The position numbers and the translations under genes were made by a program. 64,000 nt of DNA from an uncultured Saprospiraceae bacterium (GTDB lineage Bacteria > Bacteroidota > Bacteroidia > Chitinophagales > Saprospiraceae): assembly GCA_937872385.1 (NCBI GenBank), contig CALMSO010000071.1, forward strand, positions 33,034 to 97,033, written 5' to 3'. Of this stretch, positions 26,892-35,857 are shown one piece after another. Under the pieces are notes generated by a model that was not told the DNA's origin, ran no database searches, and saw only the letters and a list, made by a program, of their open reading frames with translations. Each line of letters starts with the position of its first letter. Within the stretch, counting starts at the first letter, position 1.

Positions 26892-26919
26892 GCGAACAGC
26901 GAAAAGCAAATCGCAAACA
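26892..26919. repeat. Heptamer repeat GCRAANN, 4 units
   Basis: GCGAACA, GCGAAAA, GCAAATC and GCAAACA in strict 7-bp register, matching the GCRAAYY family. Confidence 0.85.
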
Positions 26920-26920
26920 G

Positions 26921-26970
26921 TGTCCCGTCCTGAAACCTGGCGTCTAAAATCTATCGTCTATTATCTAAAA
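26921..26970 (-). repeat. 50-bp repeat, inverted relative to 56507-56556
   Basis: On the minus strand it reads TTTTAGATAATAGACGATAG, continues TAGACGCCAGG and ends TTTCAGGACGGGACA. The plus strand at 56507-56556 is the same except for a short variable stretch. Within it are 7-bp steps of TAGAYNN. Confidence 0.9.
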
Positions 26971-27109
26971 ATCTACCTATTCGCGGTTTTACATTCCGTG
27001 TGTTACATTTTACGGTTGGTGTATGCCTAAAATAATTATGTTATGTCCGCATACCGAAATTAAATTGATTTAACAATTTGATTTTCAGGTTTTTGTAAAA
27101 AAATTATGC

Positions 27110-30100
27110 TTATCGCACAAGAATGAGCCGCTCGGTAAATTGCTCCAGCGCACTTTCTATACGCAGCCAGTAGTAGCCGCCCGGCAAGTGGCCGAGGTCG
27201 AGGGGTGTTTCGTTGTCGCCTTCGTGGGCAGTGAGTAGCTGCTGTGCTTTTATCTTGCCGGAAACATCCATGATGGTGACTTGTACCGATTCGGTGCTCC
27301 TACTGAAGTATCGCAGCGTAGCAGCGTCGCTCGTTGGGTTAGGAAAAATAGAGACTACTGGCCGCAGCTCCTGCGCCGGATGCACCGACCGGATATTAGG
27401 AATGGCTACAGGAGGCTGATCTTCGGGTACCAAGTTTCCGTTGGGCCCGATTACGATGCTATAATCCTCCACCTCGCCATAGGCAAAAGAGCCGCAGGGT
27501 AGAGGGGGAGTGCCGTAACGCATACTGACGCGGAGGGTCGTGCGGCCAGACAGGGCTTGTGCTGGGATGATAATTGTGCCGTTTACAGGCGTATTGAAAC
27601 CATCGGCTGCAAATAGTTCTTCGCCGGGGTCGAGGAAGTCTCCATCTTGGTTTAAGTCTATCCAGATGCGCCAAAATTCGCGGAAAGCGCTCGATGCGTA
27701 GCCTGGCGTCAAGGTGATAGGGTAGCTGCTGCCCGGCGTGGCTGGTAGGGACAGATGTTTGAAATTGCCATAGCCGCCATTGTCGCCGCTGGTGTGCGCC
27801 CAGTCGCCGATGCGCACGCGCTCAATCCATTCAAAGCGGGTGCTGCTGCCTTTAGCTTGGCAATTGACAGGATCTTGAAATTCTACCCGCGCCGAGCCCA
27901 TGGCGGTGCAACCGTTATGATCCGTCACGTTTACGTTGTAGGTGCCTGGCCCTACGTTGTTGAGGTCTTTGCTCGTAGCGCCATTCGACCAGCGGAAGGA
28001 GTAACCCGGTTGCCCACCGCTCACATTGAGTATAATGGAACCATTACTGCCACCAAAAGCATGTATCACATTGAAAGACAGTTGAATAGCCGATGGTGTG
28101 CTGATGTTCACAGCGGCAGTGGTGCGGCATCCTCGGCTGTCAGTGACGGTGAGGGAGTGAATACCCGGCATCAGTCCGGTGGCAGAGGGCGCATTTTGTC
28201 CATTGCTCCAGGCGTAGTTGTAGGGGGGCGTACCTCCGGTGGGCGTTGCGGTCGAGATGCCGTCATTAGCGCCAGCGCAAGTGATGTTTCTTGCCGTCAG
28301 GCTTACGCGCAAAGGGGAGGCTTGGGTAAGTGTGGTAGCCGCTGTCTGGGTACAGCCGTTGGCATCGGTCACGGTGAGCTGGTACGTCCCGACGGAAAGC
28401 CCGCTGATGGTAGCCGTGGTGCGATTGTTGCTCCATTGATAAGTGTAGGGTGGCGTGCCGCCACTGACTTGGGCTGTGATAGAGCTGCCGGTGCTTTCGG
28501 CGCAGGTGCCGTTTTCGGTTTGTAATATAATGGCGAGTTCAGCCGGTTGTAAAATGGTCACGACCGCCGTGGCGTTGTTTTGCGCAGCATCTGAAACCGT
28601 AACCCAATACGTGCCCGCGCCCAATCCGGTGGCCGTAGCGCCGTTAGCGCCGTGGCTCCAGCGGTAGGTGTAGTTGCCTGCTCCGCCAGAGGCAAAGACG
28701 GTAGCCGATCCGTTTCGTTCGCCAAAACAAGATACATGGCGGACATTGCCCGTTTGTATTTGCAATGCAGTGGTCGGCGTCCCTGCTTCAAGGCAAAAGG
28801 CATGCGATTGGATATTGCCAAACTGCCCGCCGGAGGCCAGTACTTGCCCGGCAGCATTGCTGAGGCGATAGCTGCCCTGACCATTGCCGCAGCACATACC
28901 ATCGTTGTAGGTGTCGTACATATTCAAGTTATAACAGCCATAAGGCAGACAGAAATCTAATTGCAAGGTAGAATTAGGTGCCTGCGAAACATACGGCCCA
29001 CCCGACATCCAGACGTAGCCGCTGGCGTCCTTGATGTCCCAGAACGTTTCGCCAGGATAGCGATCAAACATAAGGCGCAATGAAAGCGAAGCTTCGCAGG
29101 GGCGATGCTGATACCATTTTGCCACGGCCCGACGCCCGGGCACTCCGCCCGCCGGCCGGGCGCGCACGCTGAACCAATGCCCTTGCCAGGACGCCATACT
29201 CATTTGAAAATTAGTATCTTGTGTAGTGCCAATAATTTCCATGTATTGGTTGCCCAATTTATAGACGTCGTAAGACTGAGCGCCCGGCACACTTCGCCAA
29301 CGCAACCCGGCTGTATTTTGCGAAACGTAAAAAAAGTTGAAATCCGGGGTTTCTATAATCGAAAAAGGCTGTGGCGAACGGGCCTCTGCTCCGTTGCGGC
29401 GCACTCTGATGAGGGCTTGCGCTGCTTGTAGGTTGCCGGGTACTTGCCAGTCATAGTGCCGAAGGTGCCCAGCGATGCCGTTGGCAATGGATTGCCAGTT
29501 GGTGCCCTGATTGGTTGAGTACTCGATAGAAAAAGTGCCGGTATTGCCGATTGCATCCCAACGGAGCGTGGTCGTTTCGCCAGGCACTATGCTTTCGCCG
29601 CCAGTGGGATAGGCTATTTCTAACGCTTCCATTTCAAAATAATACACCACCAAGTAGGGCTGCGGCCCTTTGGGTACCAAATGCCCCCTGACACGAACGG
29701 TATAATTGCCTGGCACAGGCTCGTTGATGACGATTTGCTCCACATTATTGCGACGGTCCACGCCCGGTGCGGCCGGTTTGTTCAGGCTGTCTCGGTGCGG
29801 AGCCGCACTCAGTACCCAGGGCAGGTGGCTGCTACCGTCGGGTGCTTGTAGGGTCAGATCGAGGTCGTTGACTAAAGCTTTACTGGCCAACGCCAGTCCT
29901 TCGGGGTCGTGCCAGTATAGCATCACCCGGAGCCTTTGTGTGCCCGCTGGCACCTGTATGGTATGGTTGCGGGTTGCGTTGTGGGTCGCAGTTGCTGATT
30001 GATACCAACGATTTTGCAATAATTGTAAAGCCCTCCGGCCGTGCACGCGGCCCCAGCCAGTGATGTAGTCGGGACCAGGATTCCCAAGGTCTTCGGCCGT

Positions 30101-31510
30101 ATTCAGCAAGGTAGCTTTGATGAGCGCAGATGAAGGATCCTGTCCGGCATTGTCATTGCGATAAGCCTGATACAACAGTGCCGCTGTGCCTGCTACGCCT
30201 GGTGCCGCCGCCGAAGTGCCACCACCAGAGCGATAACCATTGTTGGTATCGGTTGTGAAATTGCCTTGCCCATGGCCCATGAGGTCGGGTTTGATGCGTC
30301 CGTCGCGCGTGGGGCCGCGGCTGCTGAGGAGGAGTACGCGATCGTCGTAGGCGACATTGCCCACCGCGATGGTGTTTTTACCTGCCTTTCGGCCACCAGT
30401 GATATTGCCAAAGCGCCCGCCGTCAGGAGAGCTGAAGTTGCTGTAATTGCTGCATTGCTTATCGCCGCTGTTGCCTGCCGAAAAAAAATGCGCTAGCACC
30501 GGATGATTGTAAATCTGCTGGTCTATGCGTTGGGTTGCCTGGTCGTAGATGCCGCCGCAGTCTTCGCCGTAGGAGGTAGAGGTAACGACCACCCGCGAGG
30601 TTTGGAAATGTTGCACAGCGTTTTCAAGATGCGGATAGCCTGCAATGGGGTACATAAAGAGCGAAGCACCTGGCGCCACGCCCACTCCGAGGGGATGAAT
30701 ATTGCCTGCCCCAACAGCTACTCCGGCGGTCATTTCCCCGTGATTGCCGCCGGGGCTATCGTTAAAATCGGTGACCCGCCCGCGGAAGTCCTCGTGCAGC
30801 AGTGCTCCGTCGTCGCCGATGGCGATGGCCACGCCGTTGCCAGTCAAGCCTTGTTGGTGCAGCCAATTGACCCGATGAGAAGTGACGCCCGTCCAGCCTT
30901 CTGGTACTGGGGGCGCTGGCGCTGGCTCAATGTACATCACGGCAGGGTGAGCAGCTAAATCGGCGCAAGCAGATTCCGGCACCGTGATGGCAATGCCGCT
31001 GTGTTCAATATGTCCGTTAGTAAAGCCACTGCGTTTTAGGCTTTCTAGCAAATCTGCAGCGCTGACGCCAGGGTAGGGGGTCACGCGCAGCCGTAGTCCT
31101 GAGGCTACCCTCAGGTGTGCAGGATAATCACCTTGGCTCAGAGCAGTGCTCATTTTGTGCGCTGCTTGCAATGGGAAAATGGCTCTGGCGGACAATTTCG
31201 ACCAGTCAATATCAGCCGGTACGCGGGCGATGAATGCATAGTTGGGCAGGTATGCACCGAGTTCGATGCCGAGTGCTGCGAGGTTGGCGTTGTCCTCCGG
31301 CCCCGGAATGTCGTAAAATTGAATGATTAGGTGGTAATGCTCCTGAAAGTGACAGTTGGCAAGTCCATTCGTGTCTAATTCGCCCGGAGCGAGCATTTCA
31401 GGTATAGGAATGACCCCACTCTGGAGGTAGATTCCGTAGTCGCTTTGTGCAAAGGCCTGATTGGCCAGCAGCCCTGCCAACAGCAGGGTGGTGATTGTAA
31501 ACTTGTGCAT
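27110..31510 (-). CDS. Secreted subtilisin-like serine protease with SprB and GEVED repeats and T9SS sorting domain
   Basis: A 1466-residue extracellular protein. After a signal peptide (ending AFAQ) and propeptide-like region, the S8 protease has Asp233 or Asp234 (AIGDDGALL), His257 (GGNHGEMTAG), oxyanion Asn347 (SAGNSGD) and Ser433 (GGGTSAAAPG). A proprotein-convertase-like P domain follows (VPAGTQRLRVMLYW), then an Ig-like segment (YPTGGESIVPG). Four tandem SprB-type repeats come next (SCFGERNGSATVFASGGAGNY; ITCAGANDGISTATPTGG), then a GEVED domain (AYGEVEDYSI). The end is a type A T9SS signal (VSIFPNPTSDAATL, closing with GGYYWLRIE). SprB repeats suggest adhesion in addition to proteolysis. 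It probably needs the T9SS for export. Confidence 0.92.
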   Translation of the reverse strand: MHKFTITTLLLAGLLANQAFAQSDYGIYLQSGVIPIPEMLAPGELDTNGLANCHFQEHYHLIIQFYDIPGPEDNANLAALGIELGAYLPNYAFIARVPADIDWSKLSARAIFPLQAAHKMSTALSQGDYPAHLRVASGLRLRVTPYPGVSAADLLESLKRSGFTNGHIEHSGIAITVPESACADLAAHPAVMYIEPAPAPPVPEGWTGVTSHRVNWLHQQGLTGNGVAIAIGDDGALLHEDFRGRVTDFNDSPGGNHGEMTAGVAVGAGNIHPLGVGVAPGASLFMYPIAGYPHLENAVQHFQTSRVVVTSTSYGEDCGGIYDQATQRIDQQIYNHPVLAHFFSAGNSGDKQCSNYSNFSSPDGGRFGNITGGRKAGKNTIAVGNVAYDDRVLLLSSRGPTRDGRIKPDLMGHGQGNFTTDTNNGYRSGGGTSAAAPGVAGTAALLYQAYRNDNAGQDPSSALIKATLLNTAEDLGNPGPDYITGWGRVHGRRALQLLQNRWYQSATATHNATRNHTIQVPAGTQRLRVMLYWHDPEGLALASKALVNDLDLTLQAPDGSSHLPWVLSAAPHRDSLNKPAAPGVDRRNNVEQIVINEPVPGNYTVRVRGHLVPKGPQPYLVVYYFEMEALEIAYPTGGESIVPGETTTLRWDAIGNTGTFSIEYSTNQGTNWQSIANGIAGHLRHYDWQVPGNLQAAQALIRVRRNGAEARSPQPFSIIETPDFNFFYVSQNTAGLRWRSVPGAQSYDVYKLGNQYMEIIGTTQDTNFQMSMASWQGHWFSVRARPAGGVPGRRAVAKWYQHRPCEASLSLRLMFDRYPGETFWDIKDASGYVWMSGGPYVSQAPNSTLQLDFCLPYGCYNLNMYDTYNDGMCCGNGQGSYRLSNAAGQVLASGGQFGNIQSHAFCLEAGTPTTALQIQTGNVRHVSCFGERNGSATVFASGGAGNYTYRWSHGANGATATGLGAGTYWVTVSDAAQNNATAVVTILQPAELAIILQTENGTCAESTGSSITAQVSGGTPPYTYQWSNNRTTATISGLSVGTYQLTVTDANGCTQTAATTLTQASPLRVSLTARNITCAGANDGISTATPTGGTPPYNYAWSNGQNAPSATGLMPGIHSLTVTDSRGCRTTAAVNISTPSAIQLSFNVIHAFGGSNGSIILNVSGGQPGYSFRWSNGATSKDLNNVGPGTYNVNVTDHNGCTAMGSARVEFQDPVNCQAKGSSTRFEWIERVRIGDWAHTSGDNGGYGNFKHLSLPATPGSSYPITLTPGYASSAFREFWRIWIDLNQDGDFLDPGEELFAADGFNTPVNGTIIIPAQALSGRTTLRVSMRYGTPPLPCGSFAYGEVEDYSIVIGPNGNLVPEDQPPVAIPNIRSVHPAQELRPVVSIFPNPTSDAATLRYFSRSTESVQVTIMDVSGKIKAQQLLTAHEGDNETPLDLGHLPGGYYWLRIESALEQFTERLILVR

Positions 31511-31933
31511 CTTTGTCTTTGTGAATGTTATACTATTCTGTTGCCCATATACTTGAGATTTGAATTTCGTTCAGCAGGGGGGAGGAAGACGCATTCAAAA
31601 ATACGCAAACTATGACAACAGCTATCCAAATGTGTAAAATTATACAAATGTACATTATTTTTAATTTGAAAAGCAAGAAAAAAATCAACTTTTATACTGT
31701 TAATCTTTTTTTAATTTGAATAAAATAAAGCTAAATAATTGTTTTTCAGATTATTAGTGTGTAAATTTTTTCATTTTTTGTTAGTGTCTGATTATAAAGC
31801 GATAAGATTTTTGTGAACAGCATCATTAACCGTGCGCATTACTTATTTTTGTAAGGTAGAAGTTGATTATTTTTGATAATTGCAATGTAGAAACGAAACA
31901 AAATTAAATAAAAATTGAAATTATATACGAAAA
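31511..31933. other. AT-rich intergenic region between two divergent genes
   Basis: A 423-base gap, strongly AT-rich. It holds a plausible promoter for the subtilase on the minus strand (31645-31677). A TATTTTTG box at 31844-31851 on the plus strand could serve the GNAT gene, without a convincing -33 box. Nothing coding was found. Confidence 0.5.
31645..31677 (-). promoter_or_regulatory. Candidate promoter of the subtilase gene
   Basis: On the minus strand, CTTGC is followed after about 20 bases by TACATTTG, which fits the Bacteroidota -33 and -7 boxes. The leader to the ATG at 31510 would be about 130 bases. Confidence 0.4.
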
Positions 31934-32416
31934 ATGCAAATAAGACGGATGCAAGCGGCCGATTTTCCGCGCGTGTGGACAATGTTTAAGCAAATTATTG
32001 ACGAGCAGGTCTATTATAGTTATGACCATACCACGACGCGTGCCGAAATTGAAAAATCGTGGATCAACGAGCAAAACCTCGGCTATGTTGCAGAAACAGA
32101 TGGCGTAGTGGCGGGGGCTTACATCGTGAAACCCAATCAGCCGGGGCACGGTGCGCACATTGCCAATGCAGCGTACATGGTAGCGCAAGAGTTTAGGGGG
32201 CAGGGCATCGGGCGGTTGCTCGGTGAGCACTCATTGGCAGCAGCCAAAGCAGCGGGCTACCGGGCCATGCAGTATAATATGGTGATCCGCACCAATACAA
32301 GCGCAGTACAATTGTGGCAATCACTGGGTTTTCGCATCATTGGCACTGTACCGGAGGCTTTTTGGCATTACGAACAAGGCTACGTGGATGCGTACATCAT
32401 GTACCGGAAGCTGTGA
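31934..32416 (+). CDS. GNAT family N-acetyltransferase
   Basis: A 160-residue acetyltransferase. The fold begins MQIRRMQAADFPRVW; the acetyl-CoA pyrophosphate loop is VAQEFRGQGIGRLLGEHS (near 89-106), followed by GYRAMQYNMVIRTNTSAVQLWQSLGFRIIG. The substrate, a small amine or protein N-terminus, is not predictable. It is close to phosphinothricin/streptothricin acetyltransferase-like enzymes of environmental bacteria. The ATG at 31934 is clear. It is convergent with the DUF5686 gene, 51 bases apart. Confidence 0.9.
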   Translation: MQIRRMQAADFPRVWTMFKQIIDEQVYYSYDHTTTRAEIEKSWINEQNLGYVAETDGVVAGAYIVKPNQPGHGAHIANAAYMVAQEFRGQGIGRLLGEHSLAAAKAAGYRAMQYNMVIRTNTSAVQLWQSLGFRIIGTVPEAFWHYEQGYVDAYIMYRKL

Positions 32417-32467
32417 GTTAAATCCTGAATAATTACTGCCTCTTTGCTTTGCAATACAAACGGTTGG

Positions 32468-34978
32468 TCAGAAAAAGAAATAAAACCCACCGACGACATG
32501 GAAGCGCTTCGCCTGCGGATTGTCCATATAATTGAGCCGCCAGAGGGCATCTATCCGAATGATTTTCAGGATGTTTTCAATGCCAACTCCCGCCTCCATG
32601 TAGGGCACGCGAGCGGGCGCGCGAAAGCCATTGTAATTGGCGGTTTCGAGTGGGTCGAACAAATTGAGTTGATTGGCTGCCAGATTATCATCGCTGACGC
32701 TGCCGGTGACCGCCTTGAAACTGACCACTTCCCGCCATTTGAGCCGGCGTAGCAGGGGCACCTTGTTGAAAAAAAAGCCGTCGAAGTGGTGCTCGAGCAC
32801 TAACTGTGCGTAGGTATCGCTGGCAAATTCGTAGCGATTCATCGTATTGAAAATGCCTCGGGCCATGAAAAAACCCTCGTTGCCAGGATGCACTTCCATG
32901 AGTAAGAAAGGTACTTGACCAAATACCTTGCCCGCCTTGAGCCGATAGGACAACCAGCCGACTGGGTTGATATTTACATAATGCCGATAGCTGAGCGAAA
33001 CCCGGTGGTAGCGGTGATTGCCGCCGAGCAGCCCGTCAATGCCGAGGCCATATTGCAATTCGATAATTGGGTAGCGCGTACCACCGCTGACTCGCTCGTA
33101 GTTGCCATCCAATATGATTTCATCGTAGGCAAATCTGGTTTTGAAAATGAACTCGGTGGTCGTCAGGATAGAATCTCGCTGAAATGGCGCCTCAGTATCG
33201 CGGAGATAGGCTAAGTCGAAGCTGTTGTCGGGCAGCCCACCGTAGGGGTCCATGCGCCGATTGAGCAAGGTGATGCGATTGGAAAAGCCCTTGTTCCAGT
33301 GGCGTTCGTAGTAAAGTTTGGCTTCTTCTACCCGGATGAGTTTCATCGGGATATTGCGCCGTAGCGTACCGGAAAAAAAATCGCTTTCCGCAAAATCTTC
33401 GCTGCTTTCGCTGTTTAGGCTGATGTCATTTTTGTAAGCTCCACCGAGCACTGTACGGGGGTAGCGGCTCATAATCCAAATAAAATCGGCTCCATATTTA
33501 AAGGCGGCATCTTGCAAACCATAAGCTACATACCCGCCCATGCGGAAGTCCTTGTTGAAATTGGTGCTGGTGCGCGCCCCCAAGCGGAAGCGATGCCCCT
33601 CCACCGGATTGATACCATACACCGACCCGTAGGGCCCCAGCTCCCAAGAGCCGGTGATGAGATAACCATTAACGATAATTTCGACAATCTGGGTGTAGGT
33701 TTTGTAAGCGGGCACATTCTTGATGCTGTCCACCAAGGCATAAATCGTAGATTCGGTGGTGGTGAGCGGTACGTGCCGCGCCTGTTGCCAGAAGGCTTCC
33801 TCGTTTTGGAAATTCGGATTTCGGAGGTTCTCCTCTGGGCTGGTTTTGAGGTAGCGGGTGCGCGTCTGGTCGTTGTTGAGCATAAAATTGCGGAACGTTT
33901 CGGTGCGGCGCCCGATCATGCCCGGCGTTTTTTCACCCGGCGAAAAGTCCACAATCATTTTCTGAAGCACCGGTAGCCAAGCGCTGTCGGCGGGTTCAAA
34001 TTCTTGATAAATAATGATGCGTTGTACGAGGTTGATATTCACATCCGGACTCATGCGCATGTTCACGCGTTGCACCGCAAAAGAAGTATCAGCCACCCAG
34101 AAATCACCGTAGAAAGTAGCTTCTTGGCGGCGTTTGGGCTTGAATTTGAGTTTGTAGCTCCAGTGCCCATTGACCCAGGTACTGTCAATGATGTAATATT
34201 CGTAATACCCCAACCCGCCGTCGGCGAAAGGACTGATAAACGCTTTTTCGAGCACGTAAATCCAATTGTCGTAAATACTGAACGGCGCGTGAATTTTTTT
34301 GATGTATTCTACAATGGTTGGGTTATCGGTGCCGGAGTTGCGCTGCGCCCGAATGATGCCTTTGGGTTTGCCTGCTCCCTTAGCGTAATAGACGTCTTCG
34401 AGCACTTCGTTGATATACACGGGCAGAAAAGGCTTCTCGTCGGAGGTGCTATCAATGGCTTCAAAAATAAAATCGAATGGCTTGAGCAATCGGCTATTGC
34501 GCAGTTTCTCGTCAATGTTTTCCAAATCTAACTCTACCTTAGCGTAGCTTTCGTATTGAAAGGCCGAAAGGTTTTCGAGGCGGTTTTGGCGCTTGTTTTT
34601 GATAATGCCGCGCACAATAGCATTGGCGGGGTTTTCGCCAGCCAGCACTACGATTTCCTGTAGGTCGAAGCGGGCAGCAGTTAAATAAAAATCAATGGTT
34701 TGCACAGAATCAGTGCTCAATCGGCGGCGCTGCCCATCGTAGCCGAGGGCCGAAGCGCTCAGCGAATCGTACCGGATGCGGGTAGTAATTTCGTAATAAC
34801 CGTCCAAATCAGTAGCTACGCCGGTGGTCGTGCCAGGAAAATAGACATTGCTGAAAGGCAGCCCTTCGCGGGTATCGGCGTCGAGCACGCGCCCTTTGAT
34901 TGTCCAGGATTGGGCCCGAACCGACATGACGGTGCATCCGGCTAAGAGCAAGAGTAGAAAATAACGGCTCATGCACAT
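32468..34978 (-). CDS. DUF5686 outer-membrane protein with carboxypeptidase-regulatory-like domain
   Basis: An 836-residue protein. The signal peptide ends VRAQ. It is followed by a CarboxypepD_reg-like domain (WTIKGRVLDADTREGLPFSNVYFPGTTTGVATDLDGYYEI, about residues 25-105), as in TonB-dependent receptors. A long beta-rich region then follows, typical of DUF5686, ending in an aromatic FYFFF that resembles an outer-membrane barrel C-terminus. The family is widespread in Bacteroidota and its role is unknown. There is no plug or TonB box, so it is not an ordinary SusC. Starts at 34978 and 34972 (MSRYF) are both possible. Confidence 0.85.
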   Translation of the reverse strand: MCMSRYFLLLLLAGCTVMSVRAQSWTIKGRVLDADTREGLPFSNVYFPGTTTGVATDLDGYYEITTRIRYDSLSASALGYDGQRRRLSTDSVQTIDFYLTAARFDLQEIVVLAGENPANAIVRGIIKNKRQNRLENLSAFQYESYAKVELDLENIDEKLRNSRLLKPFDFIFEAIDSTSDEKPFLPVYINEVLEDVYYAKGAGKPKGIIRAQRNSGTDNPTIVEYIKKIHAPFSIYDNWIYVLEKAFISPFADGGLGYYEYYIIDSTWVNGHWSYKLKFKPKRRQEATFYGDFWVADTSFAVQRVNMRMSPDVNINLVQRIIIYQEFEPADSAWLPVLQKMIVDFSPGEKTPGMIGRRTETFRNFMLNNDQTRTRYLKTSPEENLRNPNFQNEEAFWQQARHVPLTTTESTIYALVDSIKNVPAYKTYTQIVEIIVNGYLITGSWELGPYGSVYGINPVEGHRFRLGARTSTNFNKDFRMGGYVAYGLQDAAFKYGADFIWIMSRYPRTVLGGAYKNDISLNSESSEDFAESDFFSGTLRRNIPMKLIRVEEAKLYYERHWNKGFSNRITLLNRRMDPYGGLPDNSFDLAYLRDTEAPFQRDSILTTTEFIFKTRFAYDEIILDGNYERVSGGTRYPIIELQYGLGIDGLLGGNHRYHRVSLSYRHYVNINPVGWLSYRLKAGKVFGQVPFLLMEVHPGNEGFFMARGIFNTMNRYEFASDTYAQLVLEHHFDGFFFNKVPLLRRLKWREVVSFKAVTGSVSDDNLAANQLNLFDPLETANYNGFRAPARVPYMEAGVGIENILKIIRIDALWRLNYMDNPQAKRFHVVGGFYFFF

Positions 34979-35166
34979 AATGATTTGATTGTTTTCCCGG
35001 TTTTATTTGGCAGTTGGCGTAGCGCAGTTCGCTAAAAAAATTCAGATTACATCCGCCGTTTCAGCGATATTTCATAATCTTTGGAAAACCCATAAAAAAC
35101 GGAATAGTTTTGCTGCGCATTTTGCCATAGCAAGCTACACGCAAATCATTTTTAGTACAATATTTT

Positions 35167-35775
35167 ATGTCTGTATTGCTATCTTTTTTCGACCAAAACG
35201 CCATCGAAGCCGGTTGTGATGAAGCCGGACGGGGTTGTTTGGCTGGGCCAGTTTTTGCGGCCGCTGTCATTTTACCACCGGATTTTATGCATCCTTTGCT
35301 GCAGGATTCCAAGCAATTGTCGGAAGCCCGACGTATGGACGCACGCGCTATAATCGAATCCAAAGCCATAGCTTGGGCTGTAGCTCAGGTATCGCCCGCA
35401 GAAATTGACCGTATCAATATTCTACGCGCTTCGTTTTTGGCTATGCACCGCGCCATTGCGCAGCTTGCAGTGTCGCCCACTTTATTGCTCATAGATGGCA
35501 ATCGGTTTGAGCCTTTCGGCAATGTGCCCCATCATTGTATCGTGAAGGGCGATGGAAAATATGCCTCCATCGCGGCGGCTTCCATTCTGGCTAAAACGCA
35601 TCGGGACGCCTACATGATGCAATTAGCCGCCGAATACCCCCAATACCATTGGCACAAAAATAAGGGCTATCCAGCACGGGCACACCGCGCTGCCATTCAG
35701 GCACACGGACCAACGCCGCACCACCGCCGCAGCTTCCGGCTCTACCCGGAATATGTGCAAGGAAAACTTTTTTGA
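35167..35775 (+). CDS. rnhB: Ribonuclease HII
   Basis: A 202-residue RNase HII, which removes ribonucleotides and RNA primers from DNA duplexes. The active-site acidic residues are Asp18 and Glu19 ([13 protein letters not shown]), Asp110 (LLLIDGN) and the Asp of the TKTHRD-like segment (AKTHRDAYM). The signature [21 protein letters not shown] follows, and the C-terminus is the usual basic tail. The length is normal. The ATG at 35167 fits the family. It sits 82 bases before the amidohydrolase gene and on the same strand. Confidence 0.97.
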   Translation: MSVLLSFFDQNAIEAGCDEAGRGCLAGPVFAAAVILPPDFMHPLLQDSKQLSEARRMDARAIIESKAIAWAVAQVSPAEIDRINILRASFLAMHRAIAQLAVSPTLLLIDGNRFEPFGNVPHHCIVKGDGKYASIAAASILAKTHRDAYMMQLAAEYPQYHWHKNKGYPARAHRAAIQAHGPTPHHRRSFRLYPEYVQGKLF

Positions 35776-35857
35776 AAACACCGCACCGGATGCTGGCTTG
35801 CACAACAACAAATCTTTTCTTAGCTTTAGCCATGCTAATTCAAAACACCTGTCGAAC

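Larger units (their letters stand above)
26545..27109. other. Intergenic region with repeats, right edge of first accessory block
   Basis: A 565-base gap. Its left part has a short GC-rich patch and a 79-codon open frame (26559-26798) of no recognised family, possibly debris of a lost gene. A heptamer array (26892-26919) and one arm of a 50-bp inverted repeat shared with 56507-56556 (26921-26970) follow. The right end is the 3' flank of the subtilase gene. No palindrome like A-C was found to the right of the 68-residue gene. Confidence 0.5.
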
